A stretch of 36,350 nt of DNA from Bacteroidota bacterium (GTDB lineage Bacteria; Bacteroidota; Bacteroidia; Cytophagales; Cyclobacteriaceae): assembly GCA_947470895.1 (NCBI GenBank), contig CANIVF010000039.1, positions 1-36,350 on the forward strand. Reading direction: 5' to 3'. Under the pieces are notes generated by a model. That model worked only from the letters and a program-made list of their open reading frames with translations. It ran no database searches and had not been told where the DNA came from. A program made the position numbers and the translations under genes. Of the stretch, positions 9,712 through 17,671 are shown piece after piece (positions within the stretch are counted from its first letter, which is position 1; every line of letters starts with the position of its first letter).

Positions 9712-10071
9712 ATGAAAGGTATACTGATAATAGAAGATGACGATAATGTTCGTGAGAGTCTTATTGAATTATTAAAAACCAGGAATTACAATGTAGTAGC
9801 AGCCGAAAATGGAGCTAAGGGTTTGATGCTTGCTCAGGAAAACAAACCAAGTTTAATTGTTTGCGATGTTATGATGCCAGGCATTAGCGGGTTTGATGTA
9901 GTTGAATCGATCCGAAAAGATGCTAACCTTTCTCACATTCCATTTATTTTTCTTTCCGCTAAAGCTAATCAAAGTGATATGGACTATGGAATTAAAATGG
10001 GAGCCAATTTTTACATGACAAAACCATTTAAGGTTAGGGATTTATTTTCTACTATTGAAAATTTACTATAA
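9712..10071 (+). CDS. single-domain response regulator (CheY-like receiver)
   Basis: A 119-residue stand-alone receiver. The ATG at 9712 is chosen because MKGILIIEDD is a normal receiver start; an ATG at 9571 in the same frame overlaps the previous gene and gives a non-domain leader. Acidic residues Glu8-Asp9-Asp10, phospho-acceptor Asp52 in LIVCDVMMPG, the FLSAK switch region and the conserved Lys of TKPF are all present. It closely resembles receiver 1 of the hybrid at 6159, sharing the strings TRNY, LIVCDVMMPG and PFIFLSAKA, which points to domain duplication. There is no output domain, so it must act by protein contact or as a phosphate shuttle. Confidence 0.9.
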   Translation: MKGILIIEDDDNVRESLIELLKTRNYNVVAAENGAKGLMLAQENKPSLIVCDVMMPGISGFDVVESIRKDANLSHIPFIFLSAKANQSDMDYGIKMGANFYMTKPFKVRDLFSTIENLL

Positions 10072-10253
10072 GCCAACAACCAGGTAAAATCAAGTTCTGC
10101 CCCTCTTGTTATCCTGTACTTTTACTTAACTCTTCAATTTTAGAATCTTATTTAATCAGCACTCGAAGCTTACAAGTTCAAAACCAATAAAAATCTTACT
10201 TCATCGATAATCAAAAAATCAGCACCTAAAATATTTTTAAAAAACGAAGTTCC

Positions 10254-11435
10254 TTAAAAAACAAACTCCCTGCCTTCTACATAGTTTGGATAAATCTTAA
10301 GATGTTTTTTCTTCACCTCTTCAAAAAGCATTCTTTTAAGTTCCTGTATATTGTCCTTGCGGTGTGCCGAAATAAACACAACCTTATCAAATCCATGCTG
10401 ACGATAGTATCCGGAGAGTTCTTCCACCTTCACAGAATCTTCAGTTGTTTCAAGCAAGTCAATCTTATTCAACACCAGAATAGTGGTGATGTCACCAGCG
10501 CCTAACTCAGCCAGCGTTTTTTTCACCACTTCAATATGGTTGTCATGAAAGGGATGTGATACATCAACTACGTGAAGCAAAATATCAGCCTCACGCACTT
10601 CGTCCAGCGTTGACTTGAACGATTCAATCAGGTGATGTGGAAGTTTGCGAATAAATCCAACAGTGTCGGACAACAGAAAGGGGATATCCCCAATCACTAC
10701 TTTTCGTACCGTAGAATCTACCGTGGCAAATAGTTTATTCTCGGCCATCACCGAAGCCTTGGATAACAAATTCATCAGCGTTGACTTTCCTACATTGGTA
10801 TAGCCCACTAAAGCCACGCGCACGACATTGCTTCGCGACTTACGTTGCGTTTGTCTTTGTTTATCAATTTTTTCCAGTTCTTCTTTAAGTAGTGTAATGC
10901 GATAACGGATATTTCTGCGATCAGTCTCTATTTCGCGCTCACCCGATCCACCTCGTGTGCCTGTCCCTCCACGTTGCCGTTCAAGGTGAGTCCACATGCG
11001 TGTAAGTCTTGGCAGAAGGTATTGATTCATTGCCAACTCCACTTGCGAGCGGGCTTGGGCAGTTTGAGCCCTCATTAAAAAGATATCTAAAATCAGTAAA
11101 CTGCGATCATATACCCTCACTTTCAGCTCCTTGTCATCGCCAGCGTTGAATTCTTGTTCAAGATTTCGTAATTGAGAAGGACTTAAGTCATCATCAAAAA
11201 TGACATTATCAACCTTATTGGCTGTCACCGTCTGCTTAATTTCATCCAGTTTTCCTTTACCCACAAAGGTGCGCACATCAGGATGAGGTAATTTTTGCAC
11301 AAATCTCCTAATAGTTTGTAAACCGGCCGTTTCTGCAAGAAAAGCCAGTTCATCTAAATGCTCGTCTGTAAGTTCTGGCCTGTCCTTTTCTGCCAATGCC
11401 ACCAAAATTGCTTTCTTAGTTCCCATAATTTTCAT
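10254..11435 (-). CDS. hflX: GTPase HflX
   Basis: Ribosome-associated GTPase of 393 residues, known in other bacteria to bind 50S subunits and to split stalled or heat-damaged ribosomes. The N-terminal HflX domain includes FVGKGKLDEI. The Gly-rich linker RGGTGTRGGSGE (about 155-166) is typical of the family. The G domain has G1 GYTNVGKS (211-218), G3 DTVG (257-260) and G4 NKID. The start may be either the first ATG (11435) or the ATG three codons later (11426). It converges with the two-component cluster (182-base gap without a clear terminator) and diverges from the polysaccharide operon. Confidence 0.95.
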   Translation of the reverse strand: MKIMGTKKAILVALAEKDRPELTDEHLDELAFLAETAGLQTIRRFVQKLPHPDVRTFVGKGKLDEIKQTVTANKVDNVIFDDDLSPSQLRNLEQEFNAGDDKELKVRVYDRSLLILDIFLMRAQTAQARSQVELAMNQYLLPRLTRMWTHLERQRGGTGTRGGSGEREIETDRRNIRYRITLLKEELEKIDKQRQTQRKSRSNVVRVALVGYTNVGKSTLMNLLSKASVMAENKLFATVDSTVRKVVIGDIPFLLSDTVGFIRKLPHHLIESFKSTLDEVREADILLHVVDVSHPFHDNHIEVVKKTLAELGAGDITTILVLNKIDLLETTEDSVKVEELSGYYRQHGFDKVVFISAHRKDNIQELKRMLFEEVKKKHLKIYPNYVEGREFVF

Positions 11436-11442
11436 TGCTGGT

Positions 11443-11450
11443 CAAACTTA
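11443..11450 (-). promoter_or_regulatory. candidate -7 box for hflX
   Basis: On the minus strand these bases read TAAGTTTG and match the Bacteroidota -7 consensus TAnnTTTG. A transcript starting about 6-7 bases downstream would begin next to the first ATG of hflX, giving a leaderless or nearly leaderless mRNA. No good -33 TTG element is seen at the usual spacing, so support is moderate. Confidence 0.35.
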
Positions 11451-11598
11451 ACTGATTGTAAAGTGAATTTTAGGGTTACCATTTATTATCTCAAGGATAG
11501 ATGTAAGATTTTGTCAAAAAAATGCGAATATTTAAGAATTCAATTTTTATTTATATTTAATCCTATTCCTATTTAACTAAGATCAGGAAGCGTTATCA

Positions 11599-12711
11599 AT
11601 GAAAGTAGCTATTGTATTAAATACGTCCTGGAACATCTACAACTTCAGGTTGAATTTCGTTAAAATCTTGTTGGCCAAAGGCTATGAAGTACACACGATC
11701 GCCCCTCACGATCACTATACACACTTTCTGGAAGAAGCCGGCTGCAAGCACCATGCTGTAACTATGGACAGCCGCGGGGTTAATCCCATAAAAGATACGG
11801 CCCTTTTTTTTGAACTTTTTAGCATTTATCGAAAGCTAAAGCCTGACGTGATATTGCATTTCACCATCAAACCGAATGTTTACGGCACACTGGCAGCCTC
11901 TATTCTTAAAATCCCTACTATCAATAACGTGTGTGGCTTAGGTACTGTTTTCTTAAAGAAAAATCTCGTGTCGGCCGTGGCCATGAGCTTGTATAAGATT
12001 GCATTTCTGTTCCCCAAAAAGGTGTTCTTTCAAAATTCAGATGATTTAGCCCTCTTTTTGGATAAAAAGCTTATTACAAAAGAATCAGCGGATCTGATTC
12101 CAGGTTCAGGAATTGACCTCAGTCGCTTTAGGGCGATGGAGTTCAATAGAAATAAAGTATTCACCTTTTTACTTATTTCAAGACTGATCACCGACAAAGG
12201 AATTCTGGAATATGTGCAGGCTATTAAAAATCTGAAACAAAGAGGATTTAATGCCAGGTTTCAATTATTGGGAGCCAAAGATCCAGAACATCAGAGAGGC
12301 ATACAGCTTTCCGTTATTGATCATTGGATTTCTTCTGGCTCCGTGGAATATTTGGGCACTACGGATGATGTTCGGCCGTTTATACAAAAGGCTGACTGTA
12401 TCGTACTTCCGTCTTACAGAGAAGGAACCCCGCGCACTTTATTAGAAGCAGCGAGTTCATCAAAGCCAATTATCGCCACCGATGTGCCAGGATGCAATCA
12501 TGTAGTTGAAGACAATTTCAATGGACTTTTGTGCAAACTTAAAAGCGCGGAAGACCTCGCTGACAAAATGGAAAAAATGTCTACTCTGGATGACTTGACG
12601 CTCAGGAAGTTTGGAGAAAACGGGCGTAAAAAAATCGAGGTTCAGTTTGATGAAAAGCTTGTCATTGAAAAGTACCTGACGGAACTTAAGACACTTCAAA
12701 AAGCCGTTTAG
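11599..12711 (+). CDS. GT4-family glycosyltransferase of a surface-polysaccharide locus
   Basis: Predicted retaining GT-B glycosyltransferase of 370 residues that would add a sugar to a lipid-linked oligosaccharide at the cytoplasmic membrane face. The N-terminal half starts MKVAIVLNTSWNIYNFR and the acceptor-side domain runs to about 170. The C-terminal nucleotide-sugar domain contains PGSGIDLSRF and the EX7E motif with Glu275 and Glu283 (YREGTPRTLLEA), the family hallmark. It resembles CapM/PglA/RfaB-type enzymes, but donor and linkage cannot be assigned. The next gene, 76 bases downstream, encodes a polysaccharide export lipoprotein. Confidence 0.88.
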   Translation: MKVAIVLNTSWNIYNFRLNFVKILLAKGYEVHTIAPHDHYTHFLEEAGCKHHAVTMDSRGVNPIKDTALFFELFSIYRKLKPDVILHFTIKPNVYGTLAASILKIPTINNVCGLGTVFLKKNLVSAVAMSLYKIAFLFPKKVFFQNSDDLALFLDKKLITKESADLIPGSGIDLSRFRAMEFNRNKVFTFLLISRLITDKGILEYVQAIKNLKQRGFNARFQLLGAKDPEHQRGIQLSVIDHWISSGSVEYLGTTDDVRPFIQKADCIVLPSYREGTPRTLLEAASSSKPIIATDVPGCNHVVEDNFNGLLCKLKSAEDLADKMEKMSTLDDLTLRKFGENGRKKIEVQFDEKLVIEKYLTELKTLQKAV

Positions 12712-12787
12712 CCTTTGTGCTACAAACTCATCAATTTCCTTCATATTTATTAAAAATCAGTAACTTCACTGGATAATTTTTCGGTCT

Positions 12788-13540
12788 GTGCGTATTACTT
12801 ACTTCCTGCTCATCTTTTTCATGTCTTCGTGTGCTTCTTACAAGCAGAATATCATGTTCAAATCCACTGAAACAGTCAGTGCGGAGAAGCTAAAAAAAGA
12901 AATGTTAGGTGCTGAAAAGAACTACCAAATCGCAAAAAATGACAGACTTTCCATTCAAGTATATTCCAATGGTGGTGAACGTTTGATTGATACCAATCCC
13001 GAGTTGAGTAAGGTAGTTCAAAACAACCAATCAACGGTTCAGAACGAGTCTACTTATCTGATTGATCTTAATGGTCTGATTAAATTACCGCTTGTGAATG
13101 AGATTATGTTGGAAGGCTTGACATTGAAGCAAGCTGAAGAGGTGTTGCAAAAAGAATATGCGAAGTTTTTTAAAGACCCCTTTGTTCAGCTTTCTTTTGC
13201 AAACAAAAGAGTGATCGTTTTGGGCGCTCTTGGTGGACAGGTTATTCCCCTGATAAATGAAAACATCACCTTGGTGGAGGTGCTAGGCTTAGCCAAAGGA
13301 CTGGATAACACCTCAAAGGCACAAAATATTCGACTCATTAGAGGCGAAAAAGTATATGCTGTGGACTTCAGCACCATTGATGGTTTTAGAAATGGTAACA
13401 TGCTCATTCAATCAGGAGATGTTGTATATGTGGAGACAGTGCGCAGACCTTTCAGCGAAGCGCTGAGGGATTATTCAGGTATCATCAGCATGTTGGTGGC
13501 ATTGACAACTCTGATTGCAGTGGTTAATAGTGTAAATTAA
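12788..13540 (+). CDS. polysaccharide export outer-membrane lipoprotein, Wza-like
   Basis: A 250-residue protein of the polysaccharide biosynthesis/export family. The GTG start at 12788 gives a lipoprotein signal MRITYFLLIFFMSSC with acylated Cys15; the next ATG (12821) would remove most of that signal. The body has a poly-export domain (about 45-135, including YLIDLNGLIKLP) followed by a SLBB-like segment (VIVLGALGGQV). A hydrophobic C-terminal segment (SMLVALTTLIAVV) could form the outer-membrane helix seen in Wza. Its stop lies 7 bases before the Wzc-like partner, so the two form the trans-envelope export pair. It is shorter than E. coli Wza, as is common in Bacteroidota. Confidence 0.9.
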   Translation: MRITYFLLIFFMSSCASYKQNIMFKSTETVSAEKLKKEMLGAEKNYQIAKNDRLSIQVYSNGGERLIDTNPELSKVVQNNQSTVQNESTYLIDLNGLIKLPLVNEIMLEGLTLKQAEEVLQKEYAKFFKDPFVQLSFANKRVIVLGALGGQVIPLINENITLVEVLGLAKGLDNTSKAQNIRLIRGEKVYAVDFSTIDGFRNGNMLIQSGDVVYVETVRRPFSEALRDYSGIISMLVALTTLIAVVNSVN

Positions 13541-13547
13541 TTTAGGC

Positions 13548-15869
13548 TTGAAACAACCCGATTTAGGAAATTTAAAAAGCACGGTCGAAGGCATTGACTT
13601 CGAAAAACTGGCTATTGTCTTTAAAAAAAATCTAGCTTGGGTTATTTTCATATTTTTGACAGCGAACCTTTCGGGCTATCTGATTATACGATACACCCGC
13701 GATTTGTTTGAGTCCGAATCAGAACTGAAGTTGGACATCAAGCGTGATGCGACTGAGCTCGGCATCAAGACTGTGATCGAGGATCAATCATTAAACATCG
13801 TTTCGGGAGAGATCGAACAAATGAAATCCAGATTATTCTTAAGCCAGTTGGTGGATTCAATGGATCTGGATATTAGTTATTATAGCGTTGGCAAAGTGCT
13901 GATTGATGAAATGTTTAAACGAGCCCCATATGATGTAAAGGCTGTTCAAATCAATAAGGAGCATTATGATAGACCTATTTACATTGATTTTCAAGATGGT
14001 AAGAATTTTACTCTGCGATTGGGTGAAGAAGGGAAGATTGTCAATGGTTCTTTTGGCAGAGTGGTAAACATCGATGGTTCTGAGTTTGAGTTTGTAAAGA
14101 CACTGTTTTATGAAGAGAGTGATGGAAATGATTATTATTTTATTCTAAATAGCCGCGCAACTCTGGTCAATTATTTATCCCAAAATTTAAAAGTAGACCC
14201 GCTGAATTTTAACGCAAACACCATTCGCATTTCCTTTAAAGATCACAACGCATTAAAAGCACATGAAATCGTAAACAAAATTGATTCATTGTATATTCTA
14301 TATAGCAATCAACAAAAGAACCTGGCCAACATGCAAAAGATCGAATGGCTAAATAAGGAGCTTGTCCAAATTGAAAAGAGAATTGAAGACTTTGAAGATT
14401 ATTTTGAAGACTTCACATTAAAAAATAAAAGTAATGACTTAACCATCGATTTAAAAAAAACAATAAATGCCATCAACAGGATTGATTCACAGCGATACGA
14501 TTTAAATAAAAGAGTGATTGAGCTAAACACCCTCATTGATGAGTTACAGGGCAGTAAAGTTGTTTTAACATATGCAAGAACACTGCCCGAGGTGATCAAT
14601 AAAAGACTGGAGGAGTTACAAAAAATAACGCAGGAACGAGACAGACTTGCACTTGCTTATAACGAAAATACTTTTGCTTACAGGCAAAAAGAACAAGAGA
14701 TAAAGACATCAAGAGATCATTTGTTTGCTCACCTGAACAATCTTAAAAGAGAGTTATTAACACAACTAACTGAAATCAGTGAGCGCAAGAAAAAACTGGA
14801 TAATGAGTTTATTCAGATGCCTGACAAGAACACTCAGTATTCTAAAAACCAACGCTATTATAAACTCTACGAAGAATTCTATCTGTCCATGATGCAGTCA
14901 AAAGCAGAGTTTGAAATTGCCCAGGCAGGTAGCACTCCTGACTTTAAAATTTTAGCTCCTGCCACACTTCCCGTTATCCCAATATCGCCTAAGAAAAATC
15001 TAATTTTGGCAATCGGGTTTGTAGCTGGAATAGTCTTAAATATTTTCTTTATAGGATTCTTATACCTGATTAACAATAAAATCATCAGTATCAAAGAATT
15101 AGAGCATGGTACCAATGTGCCGATACTAGGAGCAATTCCGGTAACAAATCATGCATCGGAGACTATATTCCACGTTATTGATAATCCCAAATCAGTAATA
15201 AGCGAAGCGATAAGAACGTTACGGACCAATCTGGAGTTTTTTTCATCCAGTGGCGCCAGTAAAGTGATATCTATTTCGTCCACGATCTCAGGAGAAGGGA
15301 AATCTTTTTTGGCCGTTAATCTAGGAGGCGTGATTGCACTTTCAAGAAAGAAAGTGGTACTGGTTGATTTGGATATGCGAAAGCCAAAAGGCGATAAATA
15401 TCCGACCGGAAATGATTCAAGCAAAGGAATGAGTACTATACTCATAAAAAAGAATACCTGGGAAGAGTGCCTGATCCATACTTCGTTGGAAAATTTTGAT
15501 TTCATCCCTTCGGGGCCTCATCCACCCAATCCATCTGAACTTTTATCAAATGGTGAATTCGTTGATTTTTTGGAAGAGCTCAGATTGCGTTATGAATTTA
15601 TCATTATTGATACACCACCCGTAGGATTAGTTACAGACGGTATTATGGCTATGAAGCGCTCTGATCTTTCCATCTATGTATTCAGAGCCAATTATTCCAA
15701 CATAGATTTCATGCATAATCTATTTCGGATTGTTACACTCAATAAGTTGAAAAATGTTTCAGCTATTCTCAATGCGATGCCACTAAAATCCAGTAATTAT
15801 GGTTATGGGTATTATGAAGATCGCACCCTCTTAAAAAGACGTTGGAAAAAATTATTTAAACTATCGTGA
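13548..15869 (+). CDS. exopolysaccharide tyrosine autokinase / chain-length regulator, Wzc-like
   Basis: A 773-residue inner-membrane BY-kinase. TTG start 7 bases after the previous stop; no earlier choice exists. A first membrane helix (about 29-48) opens a periplasmic Wzz/GNVR region with long coiled coils (about 260-450). A second helix (about 485-510) precedes the cytoplasmic kinase. This has Walker A ISGEGKS (about 580-586), Walker A' VVLVDLDMRKPK and Walker B FIIIDTPPVG. The tail has a short Tyr cluster, SSNYGYGYYEDR, the likely autophosphorylation site. It controls polymer length and export with the Wza-like lipoprotein. The stop overlaps the start of the phosphatase gene that should reverse its phosphorylation. 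Confidence 0.93.
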   Translation: MKQPDLGNLKSTVEGIDFEKLAIVFKKNLAWVIFIFLTANLSGYLIIRYTRDLFESESELKLDIKRDATELGIKTVIEDQSLNIVSGEIEQMKSRLFLSQLVDSMDLDISYYSVGKVLIDEMFKRAPYDVKAVQINKEHYDRPIYIDFQDGKNFTLRLGEEGKIVNGSFGRVVNIDGSEFEFVKTLFYEESDGNDYYFILNSRATLVNYLSQNLKVDPLNFNANTIRISFKDHNALKAHEIVNKIDSLYILYSNQQKNLANMQKIEWLNKELVQIEKRIEDFEDYFEDFTLKNKSNDLTIDLKKTINAINRIDSQRYDLNKRVIELNTLIDELQGSKVVLTYARTLPEVINKRLEELQKITQERDRLALAYNENTFAYRQKEQEIKTSRDHLFAHLNNLKRELLTQLTEISERKKKLDNEFIQMPDKNTQYSKNQRYYKLYEEFYLSMMQSKAEFEIAQAGSTPDFKILAPATLPVIPISPKKNLILAIGFVAGIVLNIFFIGFLYLINNKIISIKELEHGTNVPILGAIPVTNHASETIFHVIDNPKSVISEAIRTLRTNLEFFSSSGASKVISISSTISGEGKSFLAVNLGGVIALSRKKVVLVDLDMRKPKGDKYPTGNDSSKGMSTILIKKNTWEECLIHTSLENFDFIPSGPHPPNPSELLSNGEFVDFLEELRLRYEFIIIDTPPVGLVTDGIMAMKRSDLSIYVFRANYSNIDFMHNLFRIVTLNKLKNVSAILNAMPLKSSNYGYGYYEDRTLLKRRWKKLFKLS

Positions 15870-16588
15870 TATCTTTTTTCAAGAAAAAAAACGATTCCAT
15901 TAAAAAGTTCCTCAGAGTCGACATGCATTCGCACCTACTTGAGGGTCTGGATGATGGCGTAAAATCTCATGAGGAGGCTGTTCAATTAATAAAAAATTTT
16001 CATAGCCTCGGATATGTGAAGGTGATTACCACACCTCATATTATGAGTGACTATTACCGAAATGAACCAGAACAAATACTTTCTAAAGCTGCCGAATTAA
16101 ATAGCCTATTGAAAGAACAACTCATTCCAATTGTTCTTGAAGCTGCAGCCGAATATTACCTGGATGAAAATCTTGCATCGAAAGTTACCGAACAAAAAAA
16201 ACTTCTCACGTTTGGAACAAACTATCTTCTTTTTGAAACCAACTTCTTTTCAGAGCCATATATTCTGAAGGAATTTATTTTCAATGCCATCACTCAAGGA
16301 TATAAACCTGTTCTTGCACATCCTGAGCGCTACCAATATATGACGATGGGTAAAGCAGAAGAATTAAGAGACCGAGGGGTATTACTTCAACTGAATATCC
16401 CTTCCCTTGTAGGCTACTATGGAAAACCGATTGAAAAGATGGCCGTGAGCTTAATTGAAGCCGGCTGGGTTGATCTATTAGGAAGTGATTGCCACAACAT
16501 GTTGCAATGCAAAGCTGTTGAAAGCGCCTTTCAAAACAAAAATTTCAAGAAAGCGTTAGATTTACCTCTTCTCAATAACTCCTTATAA
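15866..16588 (+). CDS. tyrosine-protein phosphatase, PHP family (CpsB/YwqE/CapC type)
   Basis: A 240-residue metal-dependent phosphatase. PHP motifs are present in order: DMHSHLLEGLDDG (19-31, metal ligands His21 and His23), TTPHIM, AAAEYYLD, LAHPERY and GSDCHN. In this family the enzyme removes phosphate from the C-terminal tyrosines of the BY-kinase. The GTG start overlaps the kinase stop in a GTGA junction, a sign of translational coupling. No signal or membrane segment is present, in line with a cytoplasmic enzyme. Confidence 0.92.
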   Translation: MISFFKKKNDSIKKFLRVDMHSHLLEGLDDGVKSHEEAVQLIKNFHSLGYVKVITTPHIMSDYYRNEPEQILSKAAELNSLLKEQLIPIVLEAAAEYYLDENLASKVTEQKKLLTFGTNYLLFETNFFSEPYILKEFIFNAITQGYKPVLAHPERYQYMTMGKAEELRDRGVLLQLNIPSLVGYYGKPIEKMAVSLIEAGWVDLLGSDCHNMLQCKAVESAFQNKNFKKALDLPLLNNSL

Positions 16589-17572
16589 ATGTTTGCCATT
16601 ACAGGAGCTAACGGACTTTTAGGAAGTCATCTTCTCAGAAGATTATCAAAAGAAAATATTCCATTAGTTGGAATTAAAAAACCAGACTCTGAAACAAATC
16701 ACTTACAAGATCTCACTCAGATTGAATGGCGAGAAGCCGATTTATTAGATACCGAAACTCTCACAGAAGCGCTGAAAGGAGCCACTACAGTCATTCATAC
16801 TGCTGCTCAAGTCTCTTTTAACCCACGACAAAGAAATAAAATATTTGAAGTGAATGAAGTGGGTACCAGAAACGTAGTGAATGCATGTCTGGATTTAAAT
16901 GTAAATCAACTAATCCATATTAGCTCCGTGGCCGCTATTGGAAGACAAAAAGGTTTTCACCACATCAATGAGGATAGTAAATGGGTAGCCGGAGATCTGA
17001 ATACAGATTATGCAGAATCAAAATACCTCGGTGAATTAGAAGTATGGCGAGCACATGAAGAAGGTTTGAATGTATCGATTGTAAATCCATCTGTCATTCT
17101 GGCGCCACCTGATCAAACAAAAAGCAGTGCTCAGCTTTTTCATTATGTGATGAAAGAAAAGTTGTTCTACACAGAGGGTCATCTAAATTTTGTAGACGTG
17201 CGTGATGTGGTTGAAATCATCTGGCAGATGTACGGCAAGAAAGTTTATGGAGAACGATTTATTGCCAATGGAGGTCATACCACATTTCAAAATCTTTTTT
17301 CGCAAATTGCCATGCGACTAAAAAAAAGACCTCCATCCATAAACATGCCATCCACACTGCTCTCTATGCTGGCGATGGCAGAAGAAATTCGCAGCAGGGT
17401 AACAGGAATGGAACCCCTCATTTCGCGGCAATCCACCAAATTGGCAAGGGAATCCTTCTACTATTCAAACCAAAAGGCGATTGATAAATTTAATTTTCAG
17501 TTTAAGAGTCTTGAAAAGACCCTGGATTGGTGCTGTAACCCCAATTCGGACACTTATACTACAAACATTTAA
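16589..17572 (+). CDS. NAD(P)-dependent epimerase/dehydratase-like protein, extended SDR
   Basis: A 327-residue extended short-chain dehydrogenase. The nucleotide-binding motif TGANGLLG lies at the very N-terminus (5-12). The active-site YAESK and upstream SSVAAIG supply the Tyr-Lys pair and Ser. The middle and C-terminal parts (INMPSTLLSMLAMAEEIRS, near 255) resemble the dihydroflavonol-reductase/epimerase-like branch rather than a typical sugar-nucleotide epimerase. The start codon follows the phosphatase stop directly, so it is last in the exopolysaccharide operon by position. Its substrate cannot be named from sequence. Confidence 0.82.
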   Translation: MFAITGANGLLGSHLLRRLSKENIPLVGIKKPDSETNHLQDLTQIEWREADLLDTETLTEALKGATTVIHTAAQVSFNPRQRNKIFEVNEVGTRNVVNACLDLNVNQLIHISSVAAIGRQKGFHHINEDSKWVAGDLNTDYAESKYLGELEVWRAHEEGLNVSIVNPSVILAPPDQTKSSAQLFHYVMKEKLFYTEGHLNFVDVRDVVEIIWQMYGKKVYGERFIANGGHTTFQNLFSQIAMRLKKRPPSINMPSTLLSMLAMAEEIRSRVTGMEPLISRQSTKLARESFYYSNQKAIDKFNFQFKSLEKTLDWCCNPNSDTYTTNI

Positions 17573-17610
17573 AAAGTGCAATCTTGACCGAGTTTAATTA
17601 TTACCGGAAA

Positions 17611-17645
17611 TTTGAAATTGATTTTTTTAGTTAAAACTAAATTTG
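17611..17645 (+). promoter_or_regulatory. candidate Bacteroidota promoter for the TPR-comA-popT-aroE operon
   Basis: The -7 box TAAATTTG at 17638-17645 fits TAnnTTTG exactly. Two possible -33 elements lie upstream, TTTG at 17611-17614 (23-base spacer) and TTG at 17618-17620 (17-base spacer). The predicted transcript starts near 17652, about 20 bases before the ATG at 17672. It lies in the only gap between the exopolysaccharide and TPR genes. Confidence 0.55.
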
Positions 17646-17671
17646 CCTACTTTAGGTAAACCCCTTTACGG

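Noticed and set aside
220-10071. Two-component cluster as a recently transferred island.
   Set aside because: No integrase, tRNA, flanking repeats or evident change of codon style was seen; base composition could not be computed here.
10072-10253. Possible terminator between the converging receiver and hflX genes.
   Set aside because: AT-rich with A/T tracts, but no stable stem was found by eye; also no small gene.
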